Source of the DNA: Ascaphus truei
Taxonomy: Eukaryota > Chordata > Amphibia > Anura > Ascaphidae
Assembly: GCA_036426205.1 (NCBI GenBank)
Contig: CM071567.1
Location: forward strand, 289,851,141 to 289,915,140
Direction: 5' to 3'
DNA length: 64,000 nucleotides
Shown here: one piece after another, positions 45,247 to 57,774 of the stretch
How positions within the stretch are numbered: the first letter of the stretch is position 1
How the letters are laid out: the number at the start of each line of letters is the position of its first letter
Made by a program: the position numbers and the translations under genes
Notes under the pieces: model-generated
Databases searched by the model: none
What the model was told of the DNA's origin: nothing
Seen by the model: only the letters and a program-made list of their open reading frames with translations

Positions 45247-48200
45247 TTATATGCGTTCTCCTTTGAAGAGTGGTGCATATGAACTCCGTTGCCGTGGAAG
45301 AGCATAGCACGTCACTACCTCGTGTCTAGGTTTCGCCCTATGTCTGTTTCCCATTGTGTCTAAATGAGGGTACACTTGTGTTCCTGTGTCGCCAGACCCG
45401 ATTACCTCTCCGTATAACTGTGATGTGAGTCCCTTTCTGTCGGTCTCTGCCAGACAGAGCTTTTCGAAGGATGTCAGTGGGGGGTATGGGGAAAATTTGT
45501 TATAGAACGCCCTGATCTGGAGGTATCTAAAAAATTCTGAGTGGGGGATCTCATTTTCTAATCTGACATGATCGAACGTTTTAATTTTCCTGTCGTGACC
45601 TTCGAGATCTTTAATCCGATTGTAACCCTTCTGTCGCCAAATCGATATATTACTGACCGATAGACCTGGTACGAACTCAGGATTGTTCCATAGGGGTGTC
45701 ATCATGGTATGTATCGTTGTAAGGGAATGTCTGAATTTTGTGGCCTCCCATATTGACAGCGAGTTGGTCATTGAGGAGAGCGGCATTTTAGTGCCTTTTC
45801 GCGCTGTTTTGGGGAGCCAGATTAAGCTGCTGAGTTCTAGAGGTGCACACGCAGCACTTTCTAATTCAACCCATCTCTTAAGTCTTGGGTTGGATTGCCA
45901 TTGCACGATTTGGCTTAATTGTGCCGCTTTATAATATGAGAACAGGCAGGGTACCGCTAAACCCCCAGCCAGAACAGGTCTTTTCATATTAATTTTATTT
46001 ATTCTTGGTTTCTTACCTCCATATATAAATTTGGAGATGTCAGATTGAAGTGAATGTAGATCTTTCAACCTGAGTGGTACTGAGAATGTCTGGAAGAGGT
46101 ATAGGATACGGGGTAGTAAATTCATTTTGACACTACGGATTCGTCCTATCCAGGAGATCCTTTTGGACGTCCACTTCTGCAAGTCAGATTTTAGGGTCCG
46201 GATTAGGTTGGGGTAATTTGCGTTGTATATGTCTTTAACATTTTTGCTGATGTGGACTCCTAAGTATTTGATAGATCTCTGTTGCCAGTGAAATTTGAAG
46301 TTTAATTTTAATAATTTTTCTGAGATTGACATTTAGGGCCTCTGATTTAGATTGGTTGATTTTAAAGCCGGAGATCTGAGAGAACCGGTCCAGCAGGTCG
46401 AATAGGTTTGGTAGGGAAATGAGAGGTTTTGTGATAATCAAGAGGATATCATCAGCGTACAGGGCCGCTTTATGTGTTTGGGTGTATGTGTTTAACCCTG
46501 AGATGTCGGGGTTTCCTCTGATTTGTGCCGCCAGGGGTTCAATACACAGGGCAAATAGGAGGGGTGAGAGGGGAGAACCCTGTCTCGTGCCACTCCGTAT
46601 TTGAAAGGGCAGAGAGGGGTAGCCCTGGTGTACAACCCTGGCGGTAGGGTTAGAGTACAGCGAGAGGATCGCTTCACTCACCCGATCCCCAAAGCCAAAT
46701 GCCGCAAGCGTCTCTTTTAAATAGGGCCAGTCTATCCTATCAAAGGCTTTTTCTGCATCCAGACTTAACAACATACTTTGTGTGGTGTTAATGTTAGCCA
46801 GGTCCAGCAGATCAATAAAACGTCGTGTATTATCCGTGGCTTGCCGACCTTTGATAAAACCGACCTGATCTGGGTGTATAAGTCTGGGTAGGATGAGACA
46901 TAATCTATTGGCCAGTAATTTAGCATATAGTTTGATATCAGTGTTGATTAGCTATATAGGCCGGTAGCTTTTGCAGTCTAGCGGGTCCTTTCCAGATTTA
47001 TGAATTGTTGATATAGACGCCTGTAACATCTCTCTGGGGATGGGGGCTGCCGCTAAAATTGCGTTGAACATTTGGAGCAACCTTGGGGCAAGCAGCTTGA
47101 CAAATTTCTTATAATATAGCCCCGAGAAGCCGTCTGGCCCTGGGGCTTTTGAGGGTTTGAGTTCTTTAATGGCCTGTGAGAGCTCCTCTATACAGAAATC
47201 GGCGTTTAGCATTTCTCTGTCCGTTTCTGTCAATCTCACTAGATTCGAGCTGGCTAGAAAATCTCTTAGCCTACTGCTCGTTTTAGCGTTATGTACCACT
47301 TTTTCTCCATTATACAATGTCTCATAGAAGGAGCCGAATTCATCTACTATTTTCTGAGGGTTGGTTGTAGGGGTTCCAGATTTTAATCGTATAGCTTGAA
47401 TGTTATATTTGGTTTGCCTGTCCTTCAGCATGCGGGCCAGCATCGTATCCGGCCTGTTTGCTTTTTCGTAAAATTTCCTTTTTGACCAACTTAGAGAATT
47501 GTCAGCCCTGGAGGCCAGTAGCATGTTTAATTCAATTTTAGTGTCTTTTACCTCCTGTAGGGTTTGTGAATCCAGATTCTGTTTGTGCTTAGATGAGAGA
47601 TCCTGTAATTTAGTTTGAAGCGTAACAATTTTGGCCTCTCTCTCCTTTTTCCGTCTAGCTGTGATATTGATTAGTGTACCGCGGAAAGTCGCTTTATGCG
47701 CTTCCCATAGAACCAAATGCGAGGTGACAGAGCCTGCGTTTATTTTAAAGAATTGATCTATCTCGGTACTAATAGTATCACAAATTGCGGGGATTTTTAA
47801 GATCGATTCATTACGTTTCCAGTTCGTCCCTGGTCTATCCAGTCGAATATTATTGCACCGTAGCTCTATTGGTGCATGGTCAGACCATGAAATATCATGA
47901 ATCTCCGCTCGGGTGACCTTGGGGACCAGTTGACAGGACACAAAGAAGTAATCGAGTCTGCTGTATGAACCATGTGGGTGGGAGAAGAATGTGTAATCTC
48001 TATCCGCTGGGTGTAATTCCCTCCAAATGTCTGATAGCTTGTTAATTTTGAGGCCCCGGTGTACCAATATGCCTACCCCTTTGTTGTGTACCCCAGCGCC
48101 TCCTGATCTGTCCATTGGTGGGTGCATGACCAAATTAAAGTCACCTGCTAAGACAATGCTTCCTTGTGCTATGGAGTTTAGGGTTCTGAAGAATGTTTCA

Positions 48201-48559
48201 AAGAAGTTTGTGCTCCTTTCACAAGGGGCATATATGCATGCTATAGTAATCTTCTGTCCCCTGATTGCCCCTACTACGATAATATACCTGCCATCGGCAT
48301 CTCGCTTAGTTAGCTGCCCTTCAAATGGAATGCTATTTCTGAAAAGAATGGCCACACCTCATTTTTTGACCTCAGCAGATGCGGAGAAGACCTGGGTAAA
48401 TTCTTTATCAAGGTATTTAGGGGTGTTGGGTTTACTGAAATGTGTCTCTTGTAAGAGCAACACATCGGCGTGTTTCCTTTTATAGTCGGAGAAAGCTAAT
48501 TTGCGCTTTGTTGGGTTATTGAAGCCCTGCACATTGTGGGAAATAAATGTTAAAGCCAT
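45247..48559 (-). pseudogene. L1/Tx1-type ORF2: APE endonuclease and reverse transcriptase
   Basis: ATG near 48559 starts the APE-type endonuclease: SHNVQGFNN, LLLQETHF, AGDFNLVMHP and SDHAPIEL are its expected active-site blocks. RT follows, with the LSLDAEKAFDRIDW block, GTRQGSPLSPLLF, and the catalytic YADD at 46448-46459. Lesions: an in-frame TGA near 48358 (context of a CpG change), TAG near 46952, and a frameshift near 46300 after which the frame continues to 45247. The frame ends in unrelated residues after about 45410, and the Cys-rich C-terminal knuckle seen in the fragment at 2733-3107 is missing, so the 3' coding end appears deleted. Confidence 0.85.
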
Positions 48560-49579
48560 ATATTAATGTGAGTGTCTATACGCATCATGGCATTAGTTGA
48601 CTTACCTGTGACCTCTATGGTCCGACCCAGCCGGACGGTCATCCCGACACGCACCTCTTTAATTTGCATTCTGTTTTGTCCAGACGGATGATATTCCTCT
48701 GGAGAGGAGGGGGGGAGAAGGGGAGGGAGGGTGGGTGGGGGAGGGAGGGGAGAGGTCGGGAAAGGAAGGGGGGCCGGGTGAGACACACAGGGAACATGAC
48801 AAGAGGGTGCAAGCGATAAACATATAATTCAGAAAATACTACTGTACGAATAACAATTAAACACCAAAAGACAAGAGCCCACCTCGGGAGCCCCCGGAAG
48901 TGTCTCTTGCGCCCAAAGGGTTGGTCCCGTGGCCCAGACTTATGAAGGTATGTCCCCATTCTGCTGGAACCAGGCTTCCCTGGGACTTGTTCATACTCCC
49001 TGTTTCCCAGGGAATGAAACGGAGAACGCATGCACGTCGGACAGGGAACCTCCCCACCGGCGTCCCGCCATTTAACTTTTTACATTTTGACAGCAACATA
49101 ACTTTTAAGCTTTAAAACTGTTAGCATTAACACAACCTTGGAACCATTTAACTTCATCTCAACAACCCTCAGCATTTTCGCCTACTCAAACCTCTTATAG
49201 TGCCGTAACTACCCCCATAGATGTGGCTATCCCTTTGCTGTGACCCCCCTACTCCTGCCCCCCCCCTGGGATCTTGCATGTCTTTGGTCTCATCTGTTAA
49301 CGGGAGTGGGGAGACCCTAGAATTACCCATCCAGCTATTTGTATTGCCCTGCGCATGTGGATCTACCTTAGCGTTTCATATTCAGTTGCTGCCCACCCAC
49401 CTGATCTCCTCTCTCACCCAGGAGGCAGGCACCGTGTAGGGACCGACCCTGTCTATTGGCACACCCCCCTCCTTCTCCTCCCCCGCTACCCTCAGGAATC
49501 ATGTCCCGTAACCAGGCCTGCCCCCCCAAGGGGTAATGCAAACTAACAAACAAAAGATTCCCCTTTGAATGCATTCAGA

Positions 49580-50200
49580 TAGATCAATATGTAATAGTGG
49601 AGTATATTAAAATCCTTTTATTCAATAATAAAATAGTAGTTGTATAGAGGGGTGTGGTGCAAATATCCAGGACCACCCCCTAATGACATACCAAACAATC
49701 TTCCTGAATGATTGAATACGGAAGATGGCTGAAGAGTAGAGTAAAAACACCTAGCAAAAATCAATATAGTCCTGTAAAGGGCTAGCACAAAGTGTGCATA
49801 TGTAATGTCCTGAGGCACGGTTCACCGACCGTATCAAGTTATAGCCTCATAAACAGAAAACTATATAGACATTATATAAACACATTAACTTTTGTATGAA
49901 AAGAAGTGTATATGATAGTAACATAGATCAAGGAAATAGCTAGTGTCCTCCATTTAGCTTAAACACTGAGTATGAGTCTCACAAGGAGTATATATGCTGG
50001 TGGTACACAGGAAAATAGCATCAAATGCCAATCCTATTTAGTCAAAGTCAGACTCGTGGTGCAGCAGTTTAAATCAAAGCGCTACCGCACCACACACATA
50101 TATATAGAGGTCTCAATATGTAGCAACCGCATAGTAAAACACTTGCAACCATAGAGACACTTAGAATCATAAGTACCCCCTCTCAGAGCCAAGCAGCATG
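49580..50200 (-). mobile_element. Penelope-like 3' fragment inside the LINE
   Basis: GAGGCACGG..CCGTATCAAGTTATAGCCTC at 49813-49848 matches 32138-32183 in the Penelope 3' UTR, in the same orientation. No coding part or hammerhead motif is visible. Boundaries are approximate. It explains part of the unusually long gap between ORF1 and ORF2. Confidence 0.5.
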
Positions 50201-50858
50201 ATGTCTGCACAGAACGCTATGAGAGCAATACACTTAGCTCAGTGTCAGATGTATCAGCAACTGCATCATGCTGCCTGGAGGAGTGGGGAGAACAGGAGAC
50301 TGCAACAGCAGGGCAACAGTGGTAAAGCTCAAACAGCTGGAGTCGCCGGAACACTAGTACGCATGTCAATGGAGTCCGTCCTGCAGGGTGACGTCACGCC
50401 GTGTGATCACCTGACGGAGACCGGCAGTTGTTATTCCGCTGCCCTCCGGCTCCTGATTGTCCCCTCGGGGGAAGCCTCTGTATTTGGGGCCGCTCCGCGG
50501 CCATCTTTGGACGCTGCCGCGTCATCTTCCCGCGTCGTCGCTCCGAAATCCCTCTGCGCATGCGTCGTTGGCCAGGTCTCGCGATAAGTCGACGGGAGCC
50601 TCCGGGGAACTGGTGACGTCACCACTTCAGCCCGCGAAGAGCACAGTTGTTCCGGCGCTCCCCGGAGAGGGAGCAGGACAAGATGGCTGCATCTCGAAAA
50701 TCGTGAGTAGAGCTGCTGTGGAAGCAGGGTCCCATAGCCGTCACCCAGGGGCTGTAGGAGGGTTTCCAGAGGGTTCGGACTGTGCAGTAGGTTCTTGATG
50801 GTCCTGATGTTCTATGTAACAGGGGGTGTTGTGGTTGGCCAGAGAATTGGAGGTTAGT

Positions 50859-51830
50859 TTAAGAGGTTGTGTCTGGTCTTGTGCCCCCCACTGTGCGCCA
50901 TGAGGGTGCAGGGGCACCATCTTTAGCTGCTACCAGGTGAGGGGGACTTTGCGGGGAACCAATGATTTTCTGGAGGAACCCCTCTCCATCTTCAGTGTAT
51001 TTAAGCATATGCGCAACGCCATTTTTCATGACCAGGATTGCACAGGGGAATAGTAATCTGTAACGCACCTCCTTATCATGCAGAGCCCTGGTAATGGGAG
51101 CCATGGCTTTCCTCTTTGCCAGAGTGGCAGGGGAAAGGTCCTGAAACACCTGGAACTTGATGTGTTCAAATTCCACCACTTTCATCCCCCTGGCAATGCG
51201 GCAAGCCTCTTCCTTTGTGCGGTAACAGTGGAATCTCAGCACAATATCTCTGGGGGGATTCCCCTGTTGGGGTCTTCCCCGCAGTGCGCGGTGGCACCTG
51301 TCCAGCATCAGGTCCCTGTCTGCCATGTCTGGGAAGATATGTTCCAACCACTTTGTGGTAAAGTCCTCAGGGTCTGTTATAGACTCGGGTACCCCTCGCA
51401 GACGGATGTTACAGCGACGGTCCGGATCTCCCCGTCCTCAATCTTATCCTCCAAGGACCTGACCTGTTCCTTTAGGGTGCCCAGTTGTGCTTGTGTCTGA
51501 GATAGTGCACTGACAGTTGCATCAGATTGAGATTCTAAAGTGTCCGTGCGCTCCCCCCAGGCCATCTACATCCTTTCTCAGTGCCCAGAGTTCTGATTTA
51601 AAGAACTTTTTCATAGTGGAGCAAAACTCCTTCATATCCTTATGGCGCATAACCGCCATATCGTCCAGATCCTCATCAGGGGCATCCATTTCGGGTTCCA
51701 CTGCTGCTGGCTGCTCAGGGGATTCTGGTGTACTGGCCTTGGCTGTTTCTTTAGCCTTGAAATATGTGGTCACCTGCTGAGTTTTTCTGTGTAGCCCTTT
51801 GGTTGCAGCCATCTCTGATGGTTTAGGCAT
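50859..51830 (-). pseudogene. L1-type ORF1 RNA-binding protein
   Basis: The N-terminus (51830-51522) is Lys/Glu-rich and leads into a coiled coil (LESQSDATVSALSQTQAQL, 51565-51377). After two frame changes comes a region with the RRM/C-terminal pattern of L1 ORF1p (Transposase_22): HIFPDMADRDLMLDRCHRAL, then RDIVLRFHCYRTKEE and a basic stretch. L1 ORF1p trimerises by its coiled coil and binds LINE RNA as a chaperone. Frameshifts near 51560 and near 51370 break the gene. Confidence 0.75.
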
Positions 51831-51954
51831 GATTTGCAGGCTTTAGTATTGCAATCGGTCACGTTTATGTTGCTGTTTTTATAGTTAGACACACCGGGGG
51901 GAATGGAGCTCACACTCTAAGCTTCCATTCACCTCTCCGTCGACACGCCCCCTC

Positions 51955-54170
51955 TATTTGTTTTATTTTTAATGCATCCTTATTGTAACCACTGATGAAA
52001 GACCATGCCAGATTTTTTTTAGTGGTCTCTGAAGTTCTTTTCAAACTGACTTGGAGTAAATCCTTTCTATCTAATATTTTCATTTTCTCTAAAGCTGCAC
52101 CTAGTTCATCTTGTTTATATTCGTGTTCCAGGAATCTTTTAGTTAAAAATTTGGACTGGGACTCAAACTCACTAGTTTCTGTGCAGTTTCTCTTAATTCT
52201 CCGGTATTGTCCGCAAGGAACGTTATTGACCAAGCTTGGGTGATGGCAGCTTGATTTTAATATATAATTATTCGTGTCCATGGGTTTAAATAAAGTCTTG
52301 CTCTTAAGTTGGTTTTCCTCAACAAAAATCGTTAAATCAAGAAAGTCAATAGAAGACATACTAGATGTAAAAGTGAACCAAAGATTTCTATCGCTGTCAT
52401 TGATGTAACCTATAAAAACATTAAGATCAGCCTCACTACCTCTCCATATTAAAAAGACATCATCAATATAGCACCGCCATAGGACCAATTCCGCTCTGAG
52501 CCCTGTGTAAGACCAGATGACATCGTCCTCCCACGCGCCCATAAACAGATTTGCGTAGCTCGGGGCGAACTTGCTACCCGTGGCGGTGCCATACTTTTGC
52601 AAAAAGAATTGGCTGTTAAAATTGAAATAATTATTATTTAAAATTTAATCTATCCCTTCAAGAATAAAATCAGACTGGCTCTCTAAAATATCTGTGTCTT
52701 GCTCCAGAGATCTTCTGATAGCAGAACACCCTGTATATGTCCGATGGACTTATACAGGGATGTTACATCGCAAGTGGCTTAATTTAATCCCTTTTCCCAC
52801 TTGAAATTCTCAATCACCTTCAGTACATCAGTAATATCTTATAAGTAGGACCTTAAATTCTTGATGTACTTTTGCAGAAATTGGTCCACATACTTGGACA
52901 GGTTCTGGGATAATGACCCAATAACCGAGATTATGGCCCTCCCTGGAGGGTGCGTCAGGGACTTGTGCTCCTTGGGTAGAAAATAAAAGACGGGGAGTCT
53001 CGAATTTTCTATCATCAGGTACTCAAATTCTATTTTATTCAATATTCCCTGGTCTTTCCCTTTATTTAGCATATCTTACAACCTTTTGAGGTATACATTT
53101 GTTAGGTCATTGCTTAATTTTTCATAAGTATTCGCATCACCAAGAAGTCTGTCCGTTTCACTCACATAATCGGTCCTGTTCATAATAACAACACCCCCTC
53201 CCTTATCTGCCTGTTTCACCTCTATGGTTTTATCGTCTGTTAGGGTTTTCATGGCATCATGTTCCACTTTTGTCATACTGTATTATTTCTGAATTTAGTT
53301 TTACTTAAGGCCATTTTTTCTAAGTAATTTATGACCAATTTTTCAAAGACATCCAGAAAGTTACCTTTGCTTCGTTAGGATAAAAGGTGGACGTCTTCTT
53401 TAATTCAGGATGTATATATTGAAGATTCTCAGTGAGTGCCACTTCAGGACAATGCACCCTAGAATTACCACAGTTTCTAAGTTCTGTGTCTCTATTAATA
53501 AAAAAAAAACTCATTACTGTCAGCTTCCTAATATGCTTGCTGGCATCCACAAACAGACCAAAGTTACTTGGTGCACTCGTGGGTGCGAACGCAAGACCTC
53601 TGGCTATCACTTGTTCTTGTTCTTTCGTTAAAATTTTGGTGCTAAGCTTAAATATACTCCTGGTGTCTACCTGGCTAATTTTGTGTCTTGATTTGCCCGC
53701 TCCTCTCCCCCACTTCCCTCTGTATTTCTTTCTCTTTTTTTGTTCGTTGACATCGGGTCGGATTCCCTCTGGGATGGGCATCTGTTGGTCTCCTTCTGGT
53801 TCAGAGAACTGGCCCTCTCTTAAAAACATTCTCTGCTCTTACTGGTATTTCTATTTCTTGATTTGGTCTTTTATCTTTCTTCAGGGCCTCAGATTTAGTT
53901 TTCCCCTTATCCTCCTTTTTCTCTGGTTTTGTTGACTGCCACCGGTCCCTTGATGTATACCCTCTTTTGTTATAAAATCTTCTATTAAAATTTTGGTAGT
54001 GCCAGTCAATCCTTGCCCTATAATTCCTATCCGGGGACCGCCTCTCATAATAACTTTCTTGTCTATACGGTGATCTGTGTCTGTCTGGAATATAGGAGGG
54101 ATGATCACTCCATTTACTGTAGGATGTGTATCTTTTCTAGATTCCTCCCTGTGTTGGGAAAGTTCCCTCT
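51955..54170 (-). mobile_element. 5' part of the Penelope-like element split by the L1
   Basis: Minus strand, from a basic Arg/Tyr-rich N-terminal region near 54108 to the LINE junction at 51955. It continues at 43947. No inverted terminal copy is seen upstream; the 5' end meets an LTR-like segment. Confidence 0.75.
51961..54108 (-). pseudogene. Penelope-like N-terminal region and reverse transcriptase
   Basis: Pieces in order: basic N-terminus (54108-53881); FKLSTKILTKEQEQVIARGL and FAPTSAP (53700-53570), the conserved pre-RT block of this family; KQADKGGGVVIM (53276-53076); FYFLPKEHKS and SKYVDQFLQKY (53072-52839); then, after a gap with stops, KYGTATGSKFAPSYANLFMG and the catalytic CYIDDVFLIW (52602-51910). 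The segment between 52839 and 52602 (LYTS region) is broken by stops, and there are several frame changes. RT catalytic Asp pair and fingers are recognisable, but the gene is dead. Confidence 0.8.
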
Positions 54171-54229
54171 ATGGTTCTCTTGAAACAACCCTCTCTCCTT
54201 CTCTTTCCTCTCTAATGGCCCATCGGATT

Positions 54230-55462
54230 AACACCACGGGCGTCCCTGCATTTGAATGGGACTCACGCTGTGTGAATCCTACTGGGTTCCACCAGTCTGT
54301 AAGAGAGGTGAAAAATAAAGCCTTGGCTTGTTTATTTTGTAATTCAAATGTTACAGCAGATAACATGAGTAAATCAAACAAACCAAACAAAAGTCCTTGC
54401 TCTCCTGAGCACGAAACAGCTTTCTCAGTGCAAACTTCTCTGAGTAAAAAAGGTCTGCCTTGCTCTGCTCCGAGCAGGTTTTTTATCGCCTCCCATCCTC
54501 AATCAGCCGCTGCAGCCATGTGAAACCAGGGAGAGCTAGAAGTCCCAGTCTGGACTCCACCTGGCTGTCAGGACGTGCTCACCACAAATGAGACGGGACC
54601 GCGGTGCTGAGGTGGGATAGGATATAACGCCACCCACAGCCACGAGGGCACGTCTTGAGAGTAGAGTGGTCTGGGAGTCCAGGTCGGGGCAGGAGAGGTA
54701 CGGATGGTAGAGGGTGCTGTTTGCCAAGTCCGGGGTTAGAGAGAAGGACGTAATCATTTACCGTTTGCAGGGTTCGGGATGCCAGAAGTGCGGAGAGTCG
54801 TGTTGCCGTTTGCCGAGTTCGGGATGCCAGAGGTGTGGGTAGTCGTAGAGGAAGCGGTTTGGTACACGAGGAAGACTGCAAAACAAGACAGGACAAGACA
54901 GGACTAGGGAGGCAGAGAGTGATGAGAACAACTTGTTCTATGCTCAGCCAATGAGTTAATGAAGCTGTAGGGTATGTATAGGCATGAGGGTCCAATGGCA
55001 GAGTAGCAAGGTGGGGGTGTGTGAATGGGCCAGGCTGAGGCAGGGATAGGTCCAGAGAAACCCCTGGAGGAGGGACTAGACGAACGAGCACATTTGATTG
55101 AGGCATTGTAAAGAGGAGATATGCCTTTAAGAGGCTGGTGCTCCTCCATGTGGATGCGCCCCCGTGTGGCCGTACTTGCAGGCACGTGACCGAGTACACG
55201 CCCAGGCCTGACACTTGAAGGGGGAGTGCTGACGTGCGCGCGCGCCTAGGCAATATGTCAATCAACTTCCTGGAGGGAGGATCGCTACGAGACGCGGGAG
55301 AGCCCGGCGGCTCCACGGGTAAGTGAGGAGCACGCCGAGGACGGCGTGACTCCCAGAACCTTACACTGGCAAACCTCCAAAACATGGAGTGGGGCAGAAA
55401 CCCTGCAATAATTTAGGGCCATAATATACACTTTCCACTACCGTTCCCTCATTTCTGTCACA
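54230..55462 (-). mobile_element. Probable 3' LTR of the minus-strand Gypsy element
   Basis: On the minus strand it begins TGTGACAGAAATGAGG at 55462, right after the polypurine stretch. It has a TATA-like GCGATAAAAAAC near 54487 and AATAAA at about 54338-54343. TGGTGTTAATCCG near 54235 looks like a primer-binding site of the type TGGTGT, which would mark the LTR end there. The unit contains a GC-rich segment (54560-55380) with no gene. The other LTR is outside the window, so the length is not confirmed. Confidence 0.4.
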
Positions 55463-55550
55463 TACCTTCCCCCCCAGCTCAGACCTAGTAGGATAAGTGA
55501 CCGTGCACACCAGTGAATGCATTCTTGATAGGCCACCTGCATTTCCTTGT

Positions 55551-57770
55551 TTACTGCCTGCTCTGTGCTACTGAGAACTTGTAGGGTTGCAGACTAAGAA
55601 ACCAGAAAGTCACTCTGCTATTTTTCTCTCTATTCTGACTCATCCAGGTTAGGTGTGCGTGGTCTGTCACCAGCCTGAATTTCCTGCCTAACAGGTAGTA
55701 CTTAAGACTGTCTTCTGTCCACTTTATAGCACTACTCTCTTTTTCAACTATGGAATAATTTCTTTCCTGTGGGTTAAGTTTTCTTCTTAGGTATAAGATA
55801 GGATGTTCTTCATTCTGGTTCTCTTGTGAGAGGACCGCACCAAGCCCTACATCCGATGCATCGGGTTGCAAAATAAATTCTCTAGAAAAATCAAAGGTTA
55901 TTAACACTGGTTGGACATATATGGCTTCTTTCAGTGTCCTGAATGCCTGTTCTATTTCAGGGGACCATTTTACCATTACTGGGGCTCTTGCTTTTGTCAG
56001 ATCAGTTAATGAACATGCAAGGGTAGCAAAGTTAGAGATAAATCTCCGGTAATATCCAATTAGGACTAGGAAAGTTCTCACCTGTTTCTTAGTGACTGGC
56101 CGGGGCCAATTCCATATGGCTTCCACTTTAGCCATCTGAGGTTTCACTAACCCTCTACCAATAGAATATCCCAAATATTTGGCTTCCTCTAAGCCAATCG
56201 TACAATTACTTGGGTTAGCCGTTAACCCAGCAGTGTGAATCGAGTTTAACACTGCTTGTAATTTTGGGAGGTGAGATTCCCAATCTTCCATATGTATCAC
56301 TACATCGTCTAGATATGCAGCTGCATATAATGTATGTGGCCTTAATATTCTGTCCATCATCCTTTGAAAGGTGGCAGTAGCCCCATGTAGACCAAACAGC
56401 AACACTTTTTATTGGAAAATCCCATCAGGAGTAGAAAAGGCAGTCTTTTCCTTTGCTTGCTCTGTGAGTGGAACCTGCCAGTAACTTTTGTCATGAGTGA
56501 TAACAAAAGGAGTAATAAGTGCACAACCATATACAGTGCTAAATTTGGTGTGAAAGTGCACTAAAATATTATAAGTGATAACAAATATACAAATTATACG
56601 TGAACTGGTATAGGAGCGTCTGCAGCTGAATAAGGGGTGGCTCGGCACCACCAGGAGCTAGAACAGGTAAAACAAAAAGAAAACAGCGCACAACGCTCAT
56701 AGTGAAGTATATCAGGGATAAAATTGTATTAAATATCCAAGGAAAGGTAATGTGCGTACATCAGGGAAATATTAAAACAGCATTTCATGGGACAAATTAC
56801 CCATACGCCACACCGACATGAAGATCTGGACAGTCACGGATCATCAGCCATCTGGCTCCAAAGGTAAGGACAATTCACAGGTCACCACAGTGATAAAGCT
56901 GGTCCACAAGTGGGGTGCGGTGAGGGCAGCAGTCAAGTCCCAAGCACTGAGACTGATCGAACTTGTCTCTGTGGGACTCTGATACTTGGGACTTGACTGC
57001 TGCCCTCACCGCACCCCACTTGTGGACCAGCCTTATCACTGTGGTGACCTGTGAATTGTCCTTACCTGTGGAGCCAGATGGCTGATGATCCATGACTGTC
57101 CATACTGTATCTTCATGTCGGTGTGGCGTATGGGTAATTTGTCCCATGAAATGCTGTTTTAATATTTCCCTGATGAACGCATATTACCTATCCTTGGATA
57201 TTTAATACAATTTTATCCCTGATATACTTCACTATGAGCATTGTGCGCTGTTTTCTTTTTGTTTTAACCTTTTGTCATATCTAGTGTGGTGAGGTAACGG
57301 GCTTTCCCAAGCCTCTCCACTAGCTCATCAACCCTTGGCATGGGGTAGGAATCAAATTTTGAGATGGCATTCAGCTTGCGATAATCGTTACAAAACCTTA
57401 TAGTACCATCCGGCTTTGGTACAAGCACAATAGGGCTGCTCCAGTCACTTTGTGACTCCTCAATCACCCCAAGTTCTAGCATTTTCTTAACCTCTGCTCT
57501 AATTGCCTCTCTACGAGCTGCAGGTATTCTATAAGGCTTAAGATTGACCCTTTTTCCTGACTCGCTTATAATGTCATGTCTAATAACCGTAGTCCTTCCT
57601 GGAACTGCGGAGAATACCCTTTTGTTTAATTTGACAAATTCTTTTACCTCCTGTGCCTAGTGAGGTGTATAGACAGGGCCTTTGATATGTTCACTTCTGG
57701 ATCTGGGTTTTCCTTAGCGGGGAAGGCAGTGTTTTCCACAGTAACTAGAACCTCCCTTTCTTTCCAAGGC
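55551..57770 (-). pseudogene. Gypsy reverse transcriptase and RNase H
   Basis: RT starts after a linker with PGRTTVIRHDI. It has LELGVIEESQSDWSSPIVL, the substrate-binding FCNDYRKLN and LTTLDMTKG (to 57279). It is interrupted by the 774-bp palindromic insertion and continues with YWQVPLTEQ (56490), LFGLHGATATFQRMMD and the catalytic YLDDVVI near 56310. RNase H follows with TFDFSREFILQPDASDVG, GAVLSQ, NYSIVEKE and TDHAHLTWM. A frame change lies at 56405-56409. The first 100 bp of the linker contain stops. It is the pol C-terminal half of the minus-strand element. Confidence 0.8.
56495..57268. mobile_element. Palindromic insertion with 10-bp target duplication
   Basis: CTTTTGTCAT occurs at both flanks (56485-56494 and 57269-57278). 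The inserted 774 bp consist of 174 bp of AT-rich sequence and a palindrome (56669-57265) with arms of about 280 bp around a 40-bp centre. The arms share AAACAAAAAGAAAACAGCGC..., CAGCCATCTGGCTCC and GGTGCGGTGAGGGCAGCAG. No gene. A duplication of 9-10 bp would fit Mutator-like elements or a retroposon with variable duplications. Confidence 0.8.
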
Positions 57771-57774
57771 TTAA

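Larger units (their letters stand above)
43948..51954 (-). mobile_element. L1/Tx1-type LINE, nearly full length, inserted in a Penelope element
   Basis: Minus strand: a 5' region (51954-51831), ORF1 (51830-50859), a long inter-ORF region containing an inserted Penelope fragment, ORF2 (48559-45247), a 3' UTR with GACA/GACG repeats, AATAAA (43976-43981) and a 16-base A-tail (43948-43963). It lies exactly between two pieces of one Penelope gene. The junction bases (CAAATA on one side, CTGAGG on the other) join in frame, and the duplication is at most about five bases (AAATA). Confidence 0.85.

Noticed and set aside
54579..55385. 268-codon minus-strand frame
   Set aside because: Lies in a GC-rich LTR-like segment, has no recognisable domain and overlaps other frames.
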